20,049 bases of DNA from contig JAAAKB020216864.1 of the NCBI GenBank assembly GCA_010014835.2, positions 1 through 20,049 of the forward strand, written 5' to 3'. The notes below the pieces were generated by a model that did not search any database, was not told the origin of the DNA, and worked only from the letters and a program-made list of their open reading frames with translations. The position numbers and the translations under genes were made by a program. The stretch comes from Apostichopus leukothele (Eukaryota > Echinodermata > Holothuroidea > Aspidochirotida > Stichopodidae). The number at the start of each line of letters is the position of its first letter. Position 1 is the stretch's first letter. This document shows, piece after piece, positions 8,866 through 17,874 of this stretch.

Positions 8866-9290
8866 TTACATCTTCGATTCATTTAAAGTTGCAAATGTTA
8901 AATATCCACTATGTCCAATAATATCCTTGGAAGGTACAGCATATTTCCCTCCAGAAACTTGATCTTTATCTTGTTTAGAATTTCCTGATATGTTGTCAGT
9001 ATTCCACCTTGGTTTCTTCCTCAATGGGGGAACTTCCTCATGGCTACCTAGGTCAGACTTTTCTATCTTCTTGTTGCCATCATTACCATGCACACTTCCA
9101 TCTTCAGTATCTGCTTTTGCTTTCTGGAGAGGAAACCCAAAGTTGGGTTCCGGTAAACTGGTAAATCTGATATCATATGGACGCAACAAACATTCAACTG
9201 TTTTTACCTCACAAAATCCAATATCAAATAGAATTTGACATGTCCTTTGAGCCTGTTCAATGCATGGTGAAAATGAACATATTCTTCCAC
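8866..9290 (-). CDS. TRMT61A: TRMT61A terminal coding exon
   Basis: Enters in phase 1 (the G of exon 3 plus GT makes Gly) and encodes [20 protein letters not shown], the last strands of the methyltransferase fold ([12 protein letters not shown]), then a Lys/Asp/Ser/Gly-rich insert, then the conserved tail [16 protein letters not shown] and TAA. The insert includes PPLRKKPRW, a basic run that could act as a nuclear localisation signal; this is inference. The + strand frame at 8990-9238 is a shadow. Confidence 0.96.
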
Positions 9291-12200
9291 CTACAAGGGG
9301 AGAAAAATTGATGTAAAATGTAAAGGCACAGGAAAATTTCCATTCACCTACCGTACTATATGAAAACTAATGTGGTTTGCATACTTTTGCATAATTTTAC
9401 CAGAGCAATTTTGATGCAAACTCAACGACCCATGCATGATTTTTGAATAACAAAATAAGACTAGCCTATTGTAAATAATTAACTTTGTTTTCTGTTTGAA
9501 AATCGATCTAAACACCCTAACCAGAAACGAAAACAAGAGCTCAGTGGGCACTATGGTTCCTTGCTTAGTGGAATATTAAGGTGTTGTATGCCATCATCCA
9601 ATATCAAAATTTTCATGCCCATGTACCAGCTATTAACCAACAAATGTATTCCAATTTGGATATAATCTTATTTAAGGTTGTGGAATTATTGCAACTTTAA
9701 TATTTTGGTCCCCTCCTAGAGAAATTGGGCCCAAAACAACTTGCAAAGAAATTGTGTCAAACATATTTGGCCAGACAAAGTGGCCCCACAATATATTTGC
9801 CCCAAAAATTGAACCCCAAGAAATGAGGGCTCAAATGGTTCCCAAAAATATTGGGCCCCACAAAAGAATGTGTCCTAAAATATGGGCTCACCCGGCCCAA
9901 AAATGGGCAGGAATTTGCTTCCCATCTTGAGAGATGCTTCCCATCTTGAGATATCGTGTTTACAAGGTTTTCACAATTTGACCCCTGGTGACCCCAAATG
10001 ACCTTTCACCTCCACCAAAAACAATAGGCTTCTTTTACTCAATGTTATACTTTTATACACTAATTATGAAGTCTGCCCCATGCTTCCCATCTTGAGGTAT
10101 CGTGTTTAGGTTTTCACAATTTCACCTCTGGTGACCCCAAATGACCTTTGACCTCCACCAAAAACAATAGGCTTCTTGTACTTAATGTGGTACTTCTACA
10201 CATCAAAAATGAAGTTAGTCTGACCTCCCCTTCTTGAGATATCATGTTTACAAGGCTTTTCTTGTACTCAATGTGGTACTTCTACACACCAAATATGAAA
10301 TTGGTCTGACGTTCCCTTCTTGAGATATCGTGTTTACAAGCTGGGCGTCATAAACGCACTCACACACACATACATACACACATACGCCATCATGAATGCA
10401 AAGGTTATGATTATCATCGAAACCAAAAGCAAGTTCCAGATAACTTGACCATCGCAAAGGTACTATCCTCCTTAAAGTTGATGAGAGATAACAGTCATTG
10501 GGGGAAGTGGAAAACCCTCTCAGCCACTTAAAAGAGCAAAGGTCAAATCCTGTGACAGAGTTTGAGAGCTTACCAGGTTTTCAGACTGTGAACTATGGTG
10601 ACCTCAAATGACCTTCACAGAAAACATTGCGTTTCTTCAACTCAATATGGTGCATCCACATACTAGATATGAAGTTCATCCAAGTTATGTTTTTGAGTTA
10701 ATGTGTTTACAAGCTTTTCGGACTTTGACTTGTTGATCTTGACAGAAAACAATTCAGTTTTTGTTCTCCATGTACTATAGATGAAGTTTATCCAACCTCT
10801 ACTATTTGAGTAATCGTGTTTACAACGTTTTCAGACTTTGACCTTTGTTGACCTCCCACTTCAACAGAAAATAGGAGTCGCTTCTACTCAGTATGTTGCA
10901 TCCACAAATCAAATATAAAGTTCATCCACTTGACGGTTTTTGAGATATCATGTTTACAAGGTTTTCAGACTTAAACCTCTCTTGACCGCAAATGACCTTT
11001 TAACTTGGCAGGAAAAAATAGTTTTCTACCACACTATAAGATGCATCCACCTACCAAATATAAATGTAGAAAAATAATAGATTTTGAGTTATAATGTTTA
11101 CCAGCCAAGGCTTGGCACACACACACAAGCACGTACACCATCACCATCGCATGGATTCCTTTTGCCTTTGGCAAGGAATCAAAAGCAACAAATATATGTG
11201 AGGGTGTCAACACATTAGGTTTCACTAGATCACTTTGTTTATTCCATATGTTGGTTCTTTACACTATATACCATTGTGAAATTGCCAGTACTTCTTGAAT
11301 TCAGTATTAATATCTGGAAATTAGAACAAAATTTGTCATTGCTTGCTGCCACTTGAAATTCATTATCAAGGCATCTTCTCCCAAGGACTGAATAAAAACA
11401 GTTTTTCATTAAATTTGTATTCTCTTTCATGAAACCTAATTAGTGTTGTTAATTAGTAATAGTCATAACAAGATGCCTTGTAAAATTAAATAAAGTAAAT
11501 AAGCCAAAACTAGCTCTGGCTCCTACCATCTGTCTTGAGAACTTTCTTTGCATGAGGAACAACCAGCCAGGGTGAGGGCAGATCAAGAAATACAGCATCA
11601 ACTACGACGTCGTCTTGAAAGCCATCCTGCAAAATGATGCACCAAATTTAAAGCAGCAAGCCAACCCACTTTAAGTGATACCTTAGGGAAACACTAAATG
11701 TAATCTGTGAACAAGGTTCTTGTACTTTAGAAGGTGGACCCAAATACCCAATATCAAGTGCATCTAAGCTATACAATTGAGTTATCATGTTTGCCATGCT
11801 CAGCTTTGATCTATATTGACCTCAACAAAATACTTCCCATATAACCCAGGTTTAAAACAGAGAGTGCATTGAATCTTATTTTCACAAGAGCTGATTCCGT
11901 TCTAAGACAATCTAGTAATTCACCATTTAAAGTTAACGTATCATATTAACATGAAAGTCACTTATGTTATATTGCACAATTTTTGTTGTCACTTTGCAAC
12001 ATCAATGTTGACAGTAACTTGACACCTACAGTACTGATCACATACTACACTATAGGAAATGCTATAAGTAAGGGCTGAAATGTGCATGCATCATGAAAAT
12101 TGAACAGAAAACTGATTAATTTCACAGAACAAGTATAGGGAAAAGGCGTTTGAGCCTGCACAGATAATTATCAGAAGTTAGCATGGTCTGTTAGTGTTAT

Positions 12201-15200
12201 TGCTAACAACTCAACAAGCCACACTAAACTGGTTAATTTTATTCATGTTTCTGAAGATGGTAACTTGCTAATATTACTTTGGCCTACTACCGGTACCATG
12301 ATACTACCAGGATGTTTCCAAATAACCCCAAAACACTGGGATACAACTGTTTTAAAGATAATAGTGGTAGTTGTTACTGTTAGTACAATACATTGCACCT
12401 GCTAACCTGATGAAATTTGTAGTGACTAGCTACCTTTTGCATCTCATTACTGTTATAATGGTATTTTCCTTTATATTGTTGTTTATCATTAGGCCACATA
12501 TACCAGAAAGCAAAATGGCCAGGTGATTCAAGTATTGACCATTACCATTGCAAGATCAGCTGGGATATTGCATGCACCCATGTAAACCTTTGTAAAAGGT
12601 CTTCTTGAACTCTGGTGACTCTTTGATATGGTGATCCCAGATGACCTTTGACCTCTACAAAACATTTGGATTCTTGTACTTAATACAGTGAATCTGCCAT
12701 AGCATCTATGAAGTTCATCTAAGTTCTACCTTAGAAACTTCTAGGTTAACAAAGGTTGTAATACTTTGATCTCTGGTTTCCTTAAATGATATTTGACCTC
12801 TACAACAAATGACATGATTTTTGTACTTACTATAGAAGATCCACATACTGTGTATAAAGTCGACACAAGCTTCACTTACAGAGTTATCTTGCTTACAAAT
12901 TTTTCTTACTTTCACCTCTGGTGACATCAAATGACCTTTTGACCTCTACAACAAGAAACATAACATGGATCTGCAAACCATTTATGACATTCACGCAAGC
13001 TTTAGTTTTAAAGGTAACAGGTTTACTAGGTTTTCAGACTTTGCACTGTCTTGACTCTCTATACAAAAATAATACAGTCCTTGTACTCACTAAATATGAA
13101 GTTCAACCCAGCTTTATTTCATTTGTCATGTTAAATGACTCAATGACATTTATAAACTTTCATGCATACTGCAATGAGAAAAGGATAGGATCAGATTGGG
13201 GTTACTTGCCAAGTGGATGGAGAAAAGGAGAAATACAACTGAAGATCAAAAGAGCATTGGGTAACTATTTACGGTATACAAGAAAAGGAATTTCTCAAAG
13301 TAATGGGCAAGTTTATCGGTGGCTCAGTTTCCCAGTGTAAATAATTTATGGGGCTAACATGAGCTAACAACTGTTTATTCCCCCCTTCTTGTACGTGGAA
13401 TGGTGACTCGCATCACAATGTGCGAATTCCTTTATCTTTTGTATACAGGCTATGCAAGGGACTTCTACTGAACTTTACAGTATACATACATTGAACATCT
13501 GCCAGAGCTTAACTGAGATATCTGCTTTCATGATAACAATTTCAGCACTTTTGTTGCTGTGTTAAGGTCATAGTTAACATCAGTTAGTGTTTTCATGATA
13601 TCATTATAAGAGTAGCTTTCTTTGTCCACATTGGTCAACAGAGGTATGATTTAACTACAGCAATGTATGTCCTTGTAGGGGAATTTTTCAAATGCATCTT
13701 TCAATAGCAGACTACAAGTTTGAAAATACAAATACTTGTGCCTCAAAGATAGACAGATTTCATGTTCCTTTAATACCTTCATCACATCCCGATTGGCTAA
13801 TGTCACTACTGATGAAAGGCCATGGCTCTCAAATTCCTCCTTGGCAATATCTGCCCTCTGTTTGTGAAACTCATATGTGTATAGGTGACCATTTGGAGCA
13901 AGAGTCCTAGCCATGGCATGAGACAGAGATCCACTTCCAGTGCCTGAAACACAAACAATTAATTTGCTTAAGAAAGACAAAACACAAACATAAACTAGAG
14001 CAGCAGTGAAGCAGAATCTCAAATACTATTGATATGCTTAAGTACTTTGATGCTCAGTGTAACCAGTTAAGACAGGTATTGTAGACGGTAGGCTTTTAAG
14101 GCATGTTTTGCTAACAGACTTTAAATCAAGGCTTTCCTACCAGGTAAGTGCAGTCTAGTAGTATCACTGTCTGTTACATAATTGTTCATTTGAAAGTGTG
14201 CTAGTAGCCCCTGCGGTTCTGAACTTGGTAAATGATACTACCAAAGTTCCATTTAACTCTTCACCAGCAATACTTGAGAGCCTTTTTGAATGGACAGCAA
14301 CCATGTAAGGTGGATAGTGCAAGACTGTGATTGACATTTAGATGTGACCTTAGATGAGAGATGTGTGTTTCATGGACCAAAGATAAAGGGGAAATTCCTC
14401 AGAATTTTTCTCTGAAATATTAGGCAACAATATAAGTAACTTTTGTAAACAATTCCATGTTGTACCCAGTAACAAGATTTTCAAAGGAATTGCCTTTATA
14501 GAGATCTGGCAGCAGATTCAGCAGAAGCAAAAAAAAAAAACATGTTCCTTAAAGCATTACAATATCTCAATAAATAATATATGAATTGAGATAAAAATAA
14601 CAACTGAATGAAACTACAGCATAAATCTTACACCATCATTTTGTTTGAAATTGGACACACTGCTAATCCACAGGTGCAGCTGAATATGTATACATTTAAT
14701 GAACAGACACACCACAAAATATCATTTTGATAGGTCTACTTGTTGCTAGCACACCTTTCTTTGTAACAAACAGTATTGTTGTCTACTAACACTAGTATCC
14801 TACTACCCCTTGCATCCAGTTCAATATTGTACTAGATATGCTTATAACTGTTAGCAAAGCAGGTTGTTGCAAAGCATTTCAATACCATAAATGTATCATA
14901 TTTTTCAGGGAATATGGTGGTAAGAGGAAACTTACCACCAGATTTCCTTTATACTGTAGGAACTAGTTCAATGAACTTTCCATGTGAAAACTATTTAGTG
15001 TTCCTCACTAAAATTGGTTTACTTTGGGTATGAATGCAAGTGTAAGCCTGGCCTATGCTAAATGTTCATGTCTGTATTGACAAATGAAAAGTAACATACA
15101 TTCTCAAAATATGAAATATTTGTTGCAACATCAATGCAATACATGATCACTACACTTTGGGTCAAGGTTTTTTTTGTACTTGTTTCTCAACTTCAGTTTA

Positions 15201-17548
15201 AAATCCATTAATTTGTTTTAAAGTAGAAAGACAACAGGTGCCACTTTGTGATTCCTTGTCAAGGTTAATTAACATAACTGCACACAAGTCTTTTAACTTT
15301 TGACTGCAAATGAGATTCAACTTTCACAGATAGCAATAGAAAAGAGGTGATGTACTCACTTCAGGTGAATCTTACACACTAAGCATGAGGTTCATTCCAG
15401 CTTTAATTTGAGTTAACATGTTCATGGTTATTCAGATTTTGACTTCAAGTAACCTATAACATGAATAACATGGTTCTTGTTCTGAATTACATGGAACCTA
15501 ATACTAATATATGAACTTCACCCAAGCATCAATATTCAAGTTATCACCTTTACAAGGATTTCAGACCTCAAATGACATTTGACCTTCACAAGAATATACT
15601 GTAGGTTCTGTATGCAGTGAAGTGGACACACATATCATACAATTGAAATTCATCCAAGCTTAGCCTTAAGTTATCATGTTCACTAGGTTTTCAGACTTCT
15701 ACAGGCCTGTAATATCCATTGACCTTTATGAAGAACAACATATTTCTAGTACTCACTATGAAAAGCTGGATGCACATGTTAAAGCATGATGTTTAACCAA
15801 GCTTTGTTGCTGAATTTACCAGGTTAACAATGTTTTCAGAACTTGACTTCTAGTGACCTTTGACCTCTACAAATACATTAAGCTTGTATCAACATGCCAA
15901 GAATAGATATCACATAAGCTTTTTTTTTCCTTCTGACATTGACATCTGGTGACCTCAGACAACTTTGGACCTTTGAACACGGTAGAGTCAAGTATGAATA
16001 TCATCAAAATTTTGTGTTGGAGTAACTGTGCTCACAAGAGTTTTCAAACTTGACCTCTGGTAACTTTCAATAACTTTTGTCCTCCACATAAGACAATTGG
16101 GTTCTTTTGCTTACCATGTTGAATCCACATACAAAGTAGGAAGGAAGTTCTTCCCAGTTTTATCATGTTTACAAGTTTTCACATTCTGACCTCCGGTGAC
16201 CTTCGACCTCTATGCAAGTCAGTGAGGTTCTTGCACTCATTAAGGTGAATTTTGTATAACATGTATGAATTTAATCGATCTTGTACATTCTGAGTCATCA
16301 TGTTTACAAGCCAAGGGCATCACATCAGTGACCTAGTTTGAATGGCAACCCCATAGTCAAAGATGAAAGAACCGAGCTATCATCAATGATGAGCTAAAGT
16401 GATGACATCCTGACTTGCACTGCATTCATAAGGGTAACACACTCATGAGAAAAAAGTGCAAGGTTAGCAATGGTCGTGTCGAGATCTGATCACAAAAGCA
16501 ATAGGGTTACTGTACCCAATAAGGTGGCTCCACAACGTATAAAGTTCATGCAGCCTTCACTTTTGGAGTAACAAGGTTTCAGACCTTTACTTCTCGAAAT
16601 GAAATGACCAATGAACCATCACAAGTAGCAATAAGGTTCTAGTATTCACTAAGGGGGATCCATATGCAAAGTCAGAAGTTCTTGCAACCTTCTTATTGTA
16701 GAACTTAACACTACAGTTTGCTGTCCTTTGATATTGTAACTGTTTGTGATGATTTATAGGTTCTCACTTGTTAGATGGTTAGGTTGTGCTTCCTGATTGT
16801 GCTTCCTGATTTACAAGACAAGCTAGGTACAATATCATGCAAGATCCAAATCCAAAATCAGTAACAAAGTGTTTCAATAATTTGACACAGAACATCAATG
16901 GCCCTTTATATTATGTTGGAATTCTGAACAAACATCCCGGCACTACATCTTTGTATTCTCTTCACCTTTTAGGTATGAACAGTAAAATAGAGGGCTCTAT
17001 GATGTTAAACATATTGATCAAAACTGTAGTAAACTTTGCTACCATACATGATTTCTGATACACTGCAAATAAATCAAAACCTATCTTAGCTTTCAGATGA
17101 AGTATTTTATTTCAGCATCTTCACCATAAAATAAGGATGATATGTGGGTAAGTGTCCACCCTATAAAGGCTTAAATATTTTCTTATTGTGCAATATCATC
17201 CAACAGCTTCTACAAACCTGCTTCGGCTATCAAGGATCCTGGCTTGAGCTCTAACTCAAACGTGATAAGGCTGATATCTGCAAAGTATAGGATCTGAGTC
17301 CTGTGAGGTAGAGTGACTGTCCACAGTTCTGGATTAGGATGTAAAATAAAGAGCCATCCTTTGTCTCCATGAGTCTTTATCATGGTTCCATACTTCTTTC
17401 CTATGAGGTCATGATGTTTCAAAGCTCCATATTTAGTCTGAGTTGTCTTCCCACAGCAAAGCTTCAATGGCAGGAGATTGTTATGACCCAAGTAGATTAT
17501 CGCTACATCTTCCTCTTCTACAACTTCTTTAAAACCCAAGAAACTCAT
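8866..17548 (-). CDS. TRMT61A: tRNA (adenine-58-N1)-methyltransferase catalytic subunit, four coding exons, complete
   Basis: Catalytic subunit that, with the non-catalytic partner TRMT6, uses SAM to make m1A58 in the tRNA T-loop. Exons on the - strand are 17218-17548, 13777-13943, 11527-11626 and 8866-9290. They total 1023 bases: 340 residues and a TAA stop at 8866-8868. Visible family features are the N-terminal beta domain with PHRTQILY (about 81-88), the SAM-binding [13 protein letters not shown] (about 104-116), the acidic loop YEFHKQRA (about 134-141), the active-site motif [11 protein letters not shown] (about 176-186), [18 protein letters not shown] (about 200-217), and the C-terminal [10 protein letters not shown] (about 325-334). 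Human TRMT61A is 289 residues; the surplus lies mainly in a polar stretch at about 256-323. The start ATG at 17546-17548 matches human MSF. Introns are about 3.3, 2.2 and 2.2 kb and are filled with one repeat family. Confidence 0.96.
9709..9910. repeat. Degenerate GGCCC/CCAAAAAT-rich tandem stretch
   Basis: Repeated short phrases of the type GGGCCCAAAA, GGCCCCACAATAT, GCCCCAAAAATT, TTGGGCCCCAC and CGGCCCAAAAAT alternate with A/T-rich spacers about every 20-30 bases. It looks like a decayed minisatellite. It abuts the first 145-bp repeat block directly. Confidence 0.55.
9911..10345 (+). repeat. 145-bp repeat block A
   Basis: Three to four units of a tandem repeat built as: TTCACAATTTGACC region with four TGACCY half-sites, ACAATAGGCTTCTTGTACTC, ATGTGGTACTTCTACACA, AAATATGAAGT, CCTTCTTGAGATATCGTG, TTTACAAGG. 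The half-site clusters start at 9979 and 10122, 143 bases apart. The block opens with a doubled GCTTCCCATCTTGAGA (about 9913-9945). The third unit is shortened, and the last unit ends at ACAAGC before the CA-rich tail. Confidence 0.9.
10122..10154 (+). promoter_or_regulatory. Four-half-site cluster with perfect DR1 (block A)
   Basis: Hexamers begin at 10122 (TCACCT), 10132 (TGACCC), 10142 (TGACCT) and 10149 (TGACCT). The last two form TGACCT-N1-TGACCT, a perfect DR1 read from the - strand. The neighbouring unit has the same layout at 9979, 9989, 9999 and 10006, with one mismatch in the final hexamer. Function is inferred from motif only. Confidence 0.5.
10346..10435 (+). repeat. CA-rich tail of block A
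   Basis: After ACAAGCTGGGCGTCAT comes a CA/CATA-rich run (about 10358-10385), then GCCATCATGAATGC and a stretch ending CCAAAAGCAAG. It is alignable by eye to the tail after block B, so tails belong to the element and are not chance microsatellites. Confidence 0.7.
10436..10500 (+). repeat. Head segment shared with 18798-18862
   Basis: Beginning CCAGATAACTTGACCATCGC, this segment matches 18798-18830 with about four differences in 33 bases. It continues more loosely to ATAACAGTCA at almost the same offset (53 versus 52 bases). It joins the tail of block A to block B. Confidence 0.75.
10545..11103 (+). repeat. 145-bp repeat block B (diverged)
   Basis: About four older units recognised by the phrase GTTTACAAG or a variant near 10703, 10817, 10951 and 11094, by GGTTTTCAGACTTTGACC starts, and by CATCCAC...AAATATAAAGTTCATCC segments. 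Unit lengths vary from about 112 to 143 through small deletions. It is more diverged than block A. Confidence 0.85.
10839..10854 (+). promoter_or_regulatory. Perfect DR4 half-site pair (block B)
   Basis: TGACCT at 10839-10844 and again at 10849-10854 with a four-base spacer TTGT. The DR4 spacing is classically that of thyroid or liver-X receptor heterodimers with RXR. Here it arises from unit divergence. Binding is not shown. Confidence 0.35.
11104..11195 (+). repeat. CA-rich, hairpin-bearing tail of block B
   Basis: Opens with the small palindrome CCAAGGCTTGG (11105-11115), then a CA-rich run. It is followed by a hairpin: left arm GATTCC, a TT bulge and TTGCC (11154-11166), loop TTT, right arm GGCAAGGAATC (11170-11180). 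It then runs into CAAAAGCAAC, the same closing phrase as the block A tail. Confidence 0.75.
11527..11626 (-). CDS. TRMT61A: TRMT61A exon 3
   Basis: One hundred bases: 33 codons plus one base of a split Gly codon. It encodes [20 protein letters not shown] then [20 protein letters not shown] is the active-site loop (human DIPSPW); the Asp of VFLD contacts the target adenine region in known structures of the family. Acceptor TTTTGCAG, donor gtagga. Confidence 0.96.
11700..11840 (+). repeat. Solitary diverged 145-bp unit
   Basis: CTTGTACTTTAGAAGGTGGA, then AATATCAAGTGCATCTAAGC, then GAGTTATCATGTTTGCCATG and a TTGATCTATATTGACCTC segment follow the order of the repeat unit. It is clearly older than the neighbouring blocks, with no intact DR1. 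Confidence 0.6.
12632..12654 (+). promoter_or_regulatory. Perfect DR1 with upstream half-site (block D)
   Basis: TGATCC at 12632, TGACCT at 12642 and TGACCT at 12649. The 10- and 7-base steps of the repeat layout are kept. Confidence 0.45.
12932..12945 (+). promoter_or_regulatory. DR2 half-site pair (block D)
   Basis: TGACCT at 12932 and at 12940 with a TT spacer. One extra T relative to the usual DR1 has turned the pair into DR2, the spacing used by retinoic acid receptor and RXR pairs. Confidence 0.35.
13136..13776 (-). other. TRMT61A intron 2, part next to exon 2
   Basis: No repeat unit or exon is recognised. The reading frames present lack family resemblance. The intron begins with the donor gtatta at 13776 and downward. 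Confidence 0.6.
13777..13943 (-). CDS. TRMT61A: TRMT61A exon 2
   Basis: Two bases complete a split Gly codon, then 55 codons: [20 protein letters not shown], then [20 protein letters not shown], then [15 protein letters not shown]. It holds most of the SAM-binding glycine loop and the acidic residue after strand 2 (YEF; human VEF). Acceptor GTTTCAG, donor AAG followed by gtatta. The + strand frame at 13692-13910 is a shadow. Confidence 0.96.
15290..16320 (+). repeat. 145-bp repeat block E (long, diverged)
   Basis: About seven units with half-site regions near 15450, 15573, 15720, 15854, 15960, 16071 and 16197, spaced 106-147 bases because of deletions. It ends at ACAAGCCAAGGGCATCACAT (about 16308), matching the tail junctions of blocks A and B. 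The CA-run itself is missing or degraded here. Confidence 0.8.
15844..15866 (+). promoter_or_regulatory. Perfect DR1 in a shortened cluster (block E)
   Basis: TGACTT at 15844, then TGACCT at 15854 and 15861. One of the usual four hexamers has been lost, yet the DR1 remains intact. A DR1 with one mismatch (TGACCTTCGACCT) lies at 16197-16209. Confidence 0.45.
16321..16489 (-). other. Non-repeat spacer between blocks E and F
   Basis: A short stretch following the tail-like junction of block E. It may be degraded tail sequence. Nothing else is seen. Confidence 0.4.
16490..16700 (+). repeat. 145-bp repeat block F (very diverged)
   Basis: Two units are recognisable from AAAAGCAATAGGGTTACTGT, GGTGGCTCCACAACGTATAA, AGTAACAAGGTTTCAGACC, and then AGCAATAAGGTTCTAGTATT. 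The half-sites are largely eroded, so this is among the oldest copies. Confidence 0.65.
16701..17217 (-). other. Intron 1 sequence next to exon 1, nothing recognised
   Basis: The frame at 16837-17058 (+) has no recognisable family, start context or splice partner. No repeat is evident. Confidence 0.55.
17218..17548 (-). CDS. TRMT61A: TRMT61A first coding exon
   Basis: Begins ATG at 17546-17548 (context CACCATGAG, close to the Kozak consensus) and encodes 110 residues plus the first base of a split Gly codon. [18 protein letters not shown] parallels human [37 protein letters not shown] parallels [19 protein letters not shown]. This exon supplies the N-terminal beta-barrel-like domain and strand 1 of the methyltransferase fold. 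The + strand frame at 17369-17560 is a shadow. Confidence 0.97.
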
Positions 17549-17567
17549 GGTGGAGAATAAGGTGTAC
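17549..17567 (-). other. TRMT61A: TRMT61A 5' UTR segment behind a probable acceptor
   Basis: Read on the - strand, a pyrimidine-rich TTCTATTTCAG ends 19 bases before the start codon. This looks like an acceptor, so the 5' UTR is probably split. Confidence 0.45.
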
Positions 17568-17833
17568 CTGAAATAGAACTAAAACATACAACTATTAGCT
17601 TGGGGTTATTTTTTAAACAAATTTTAACGAACGTAAACAGGTTTTTCTGTATACATGGAATACAAGGATGCAACTGTCAGCATACTACATGTTTTTGGTG
17701 ACAGGCATTGTAAGAATAAAGCACATATTACACAATATGTACCATCTGTACAGCATTCTGTAGTGTTACACAATGAGTATGCAACACTAGAATACCCACT
17801 AATACAGACATAACATCCAATGAAAATACTTAC

Positions 17834-17874
17834 AGGTCTTCAGCTAATATTTTTTCATGGAAAGAAGTTTCATT
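17834..17874 (-). other. TRMT61A: Candidate 41-bp noncoding 5' exon of TRMT61A
   Basis: On the - strand, TTTGCAG at its upstream edge and a strong GTAAGT donor at its downstream edge flank 41 bases. They contain an ATG and a short frame ending in TAG, a possible upstream ORF. Supported only by splice-site pattern; the true first exon could lie elsewhere. Confidence 0.3.

Larger units (their letters stand above)
9291..11526 (-). other. TRMT61A intron 3
   Basis: The donor GATG followed by gtagga lies at 11526 and downward, and the acceptor TTGTAG at 9291-9296. It contains a GGGCCC-rich stretch and two blocks of the 145-bp repeat with CA-rich tails, each listed separately. The parts at 9300-9700 and 11200-11520 show nothing recognisable. 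Confidence 0.85.
12590..13135 (+). repeat. 145-bp repeat block D
   Basis: Three to four units with half-site clusters at 12642, 12787 and 12932, exactly 145 bases apart in both steps. It fades after about 13100, with a last AAATATGAAGTTCAACCCAG. Intermediate divergence. Confidence 0.85.
11627..13776 (-). other. TRMT61A intron 2
   Basis: Contains one diverged 145-bp unit (about 11700-11840) and block D (12590-13135). The stretch 11850-12580 shows no recognisable feature. The open frame at 12921-13340 (+) begins inside the repeat and is not considered a gene. Confidence 0.85.
13944..17217 (-). other. TRMT61A intron 1
   Basis: About 3.3 kb. The part 13944-15290 shows no repeat family or gene I can name beyond an A-run at about 14530-14540 and a 10-bp-arm hairpin at 14915-14940. 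The rest carries blocks E and F of the 145-bp repeat. The stretch 16700-17217 has no supported feature. The donor is GCAG followed by gtttgt, a slightly weak donor. Confidence 0.8.

Noticed and set aside
12921-13340. 139-codon open frame on the + strand, the longest in the window
   Set aside because: It starts inside the 145-bp repeat, lies in a TRMT61A intron, and shows no domain or splice partners. It is likely chance.
14915-14940. Hairpin with 10-bp perfect arms (TGGTGGTAAG) and a 6-nt loop in TRMT61A intron 1
   Set aside because: Arms of this length with a short loop are close to what chance allows in 20 kb, and nothing adjacent supports a role.
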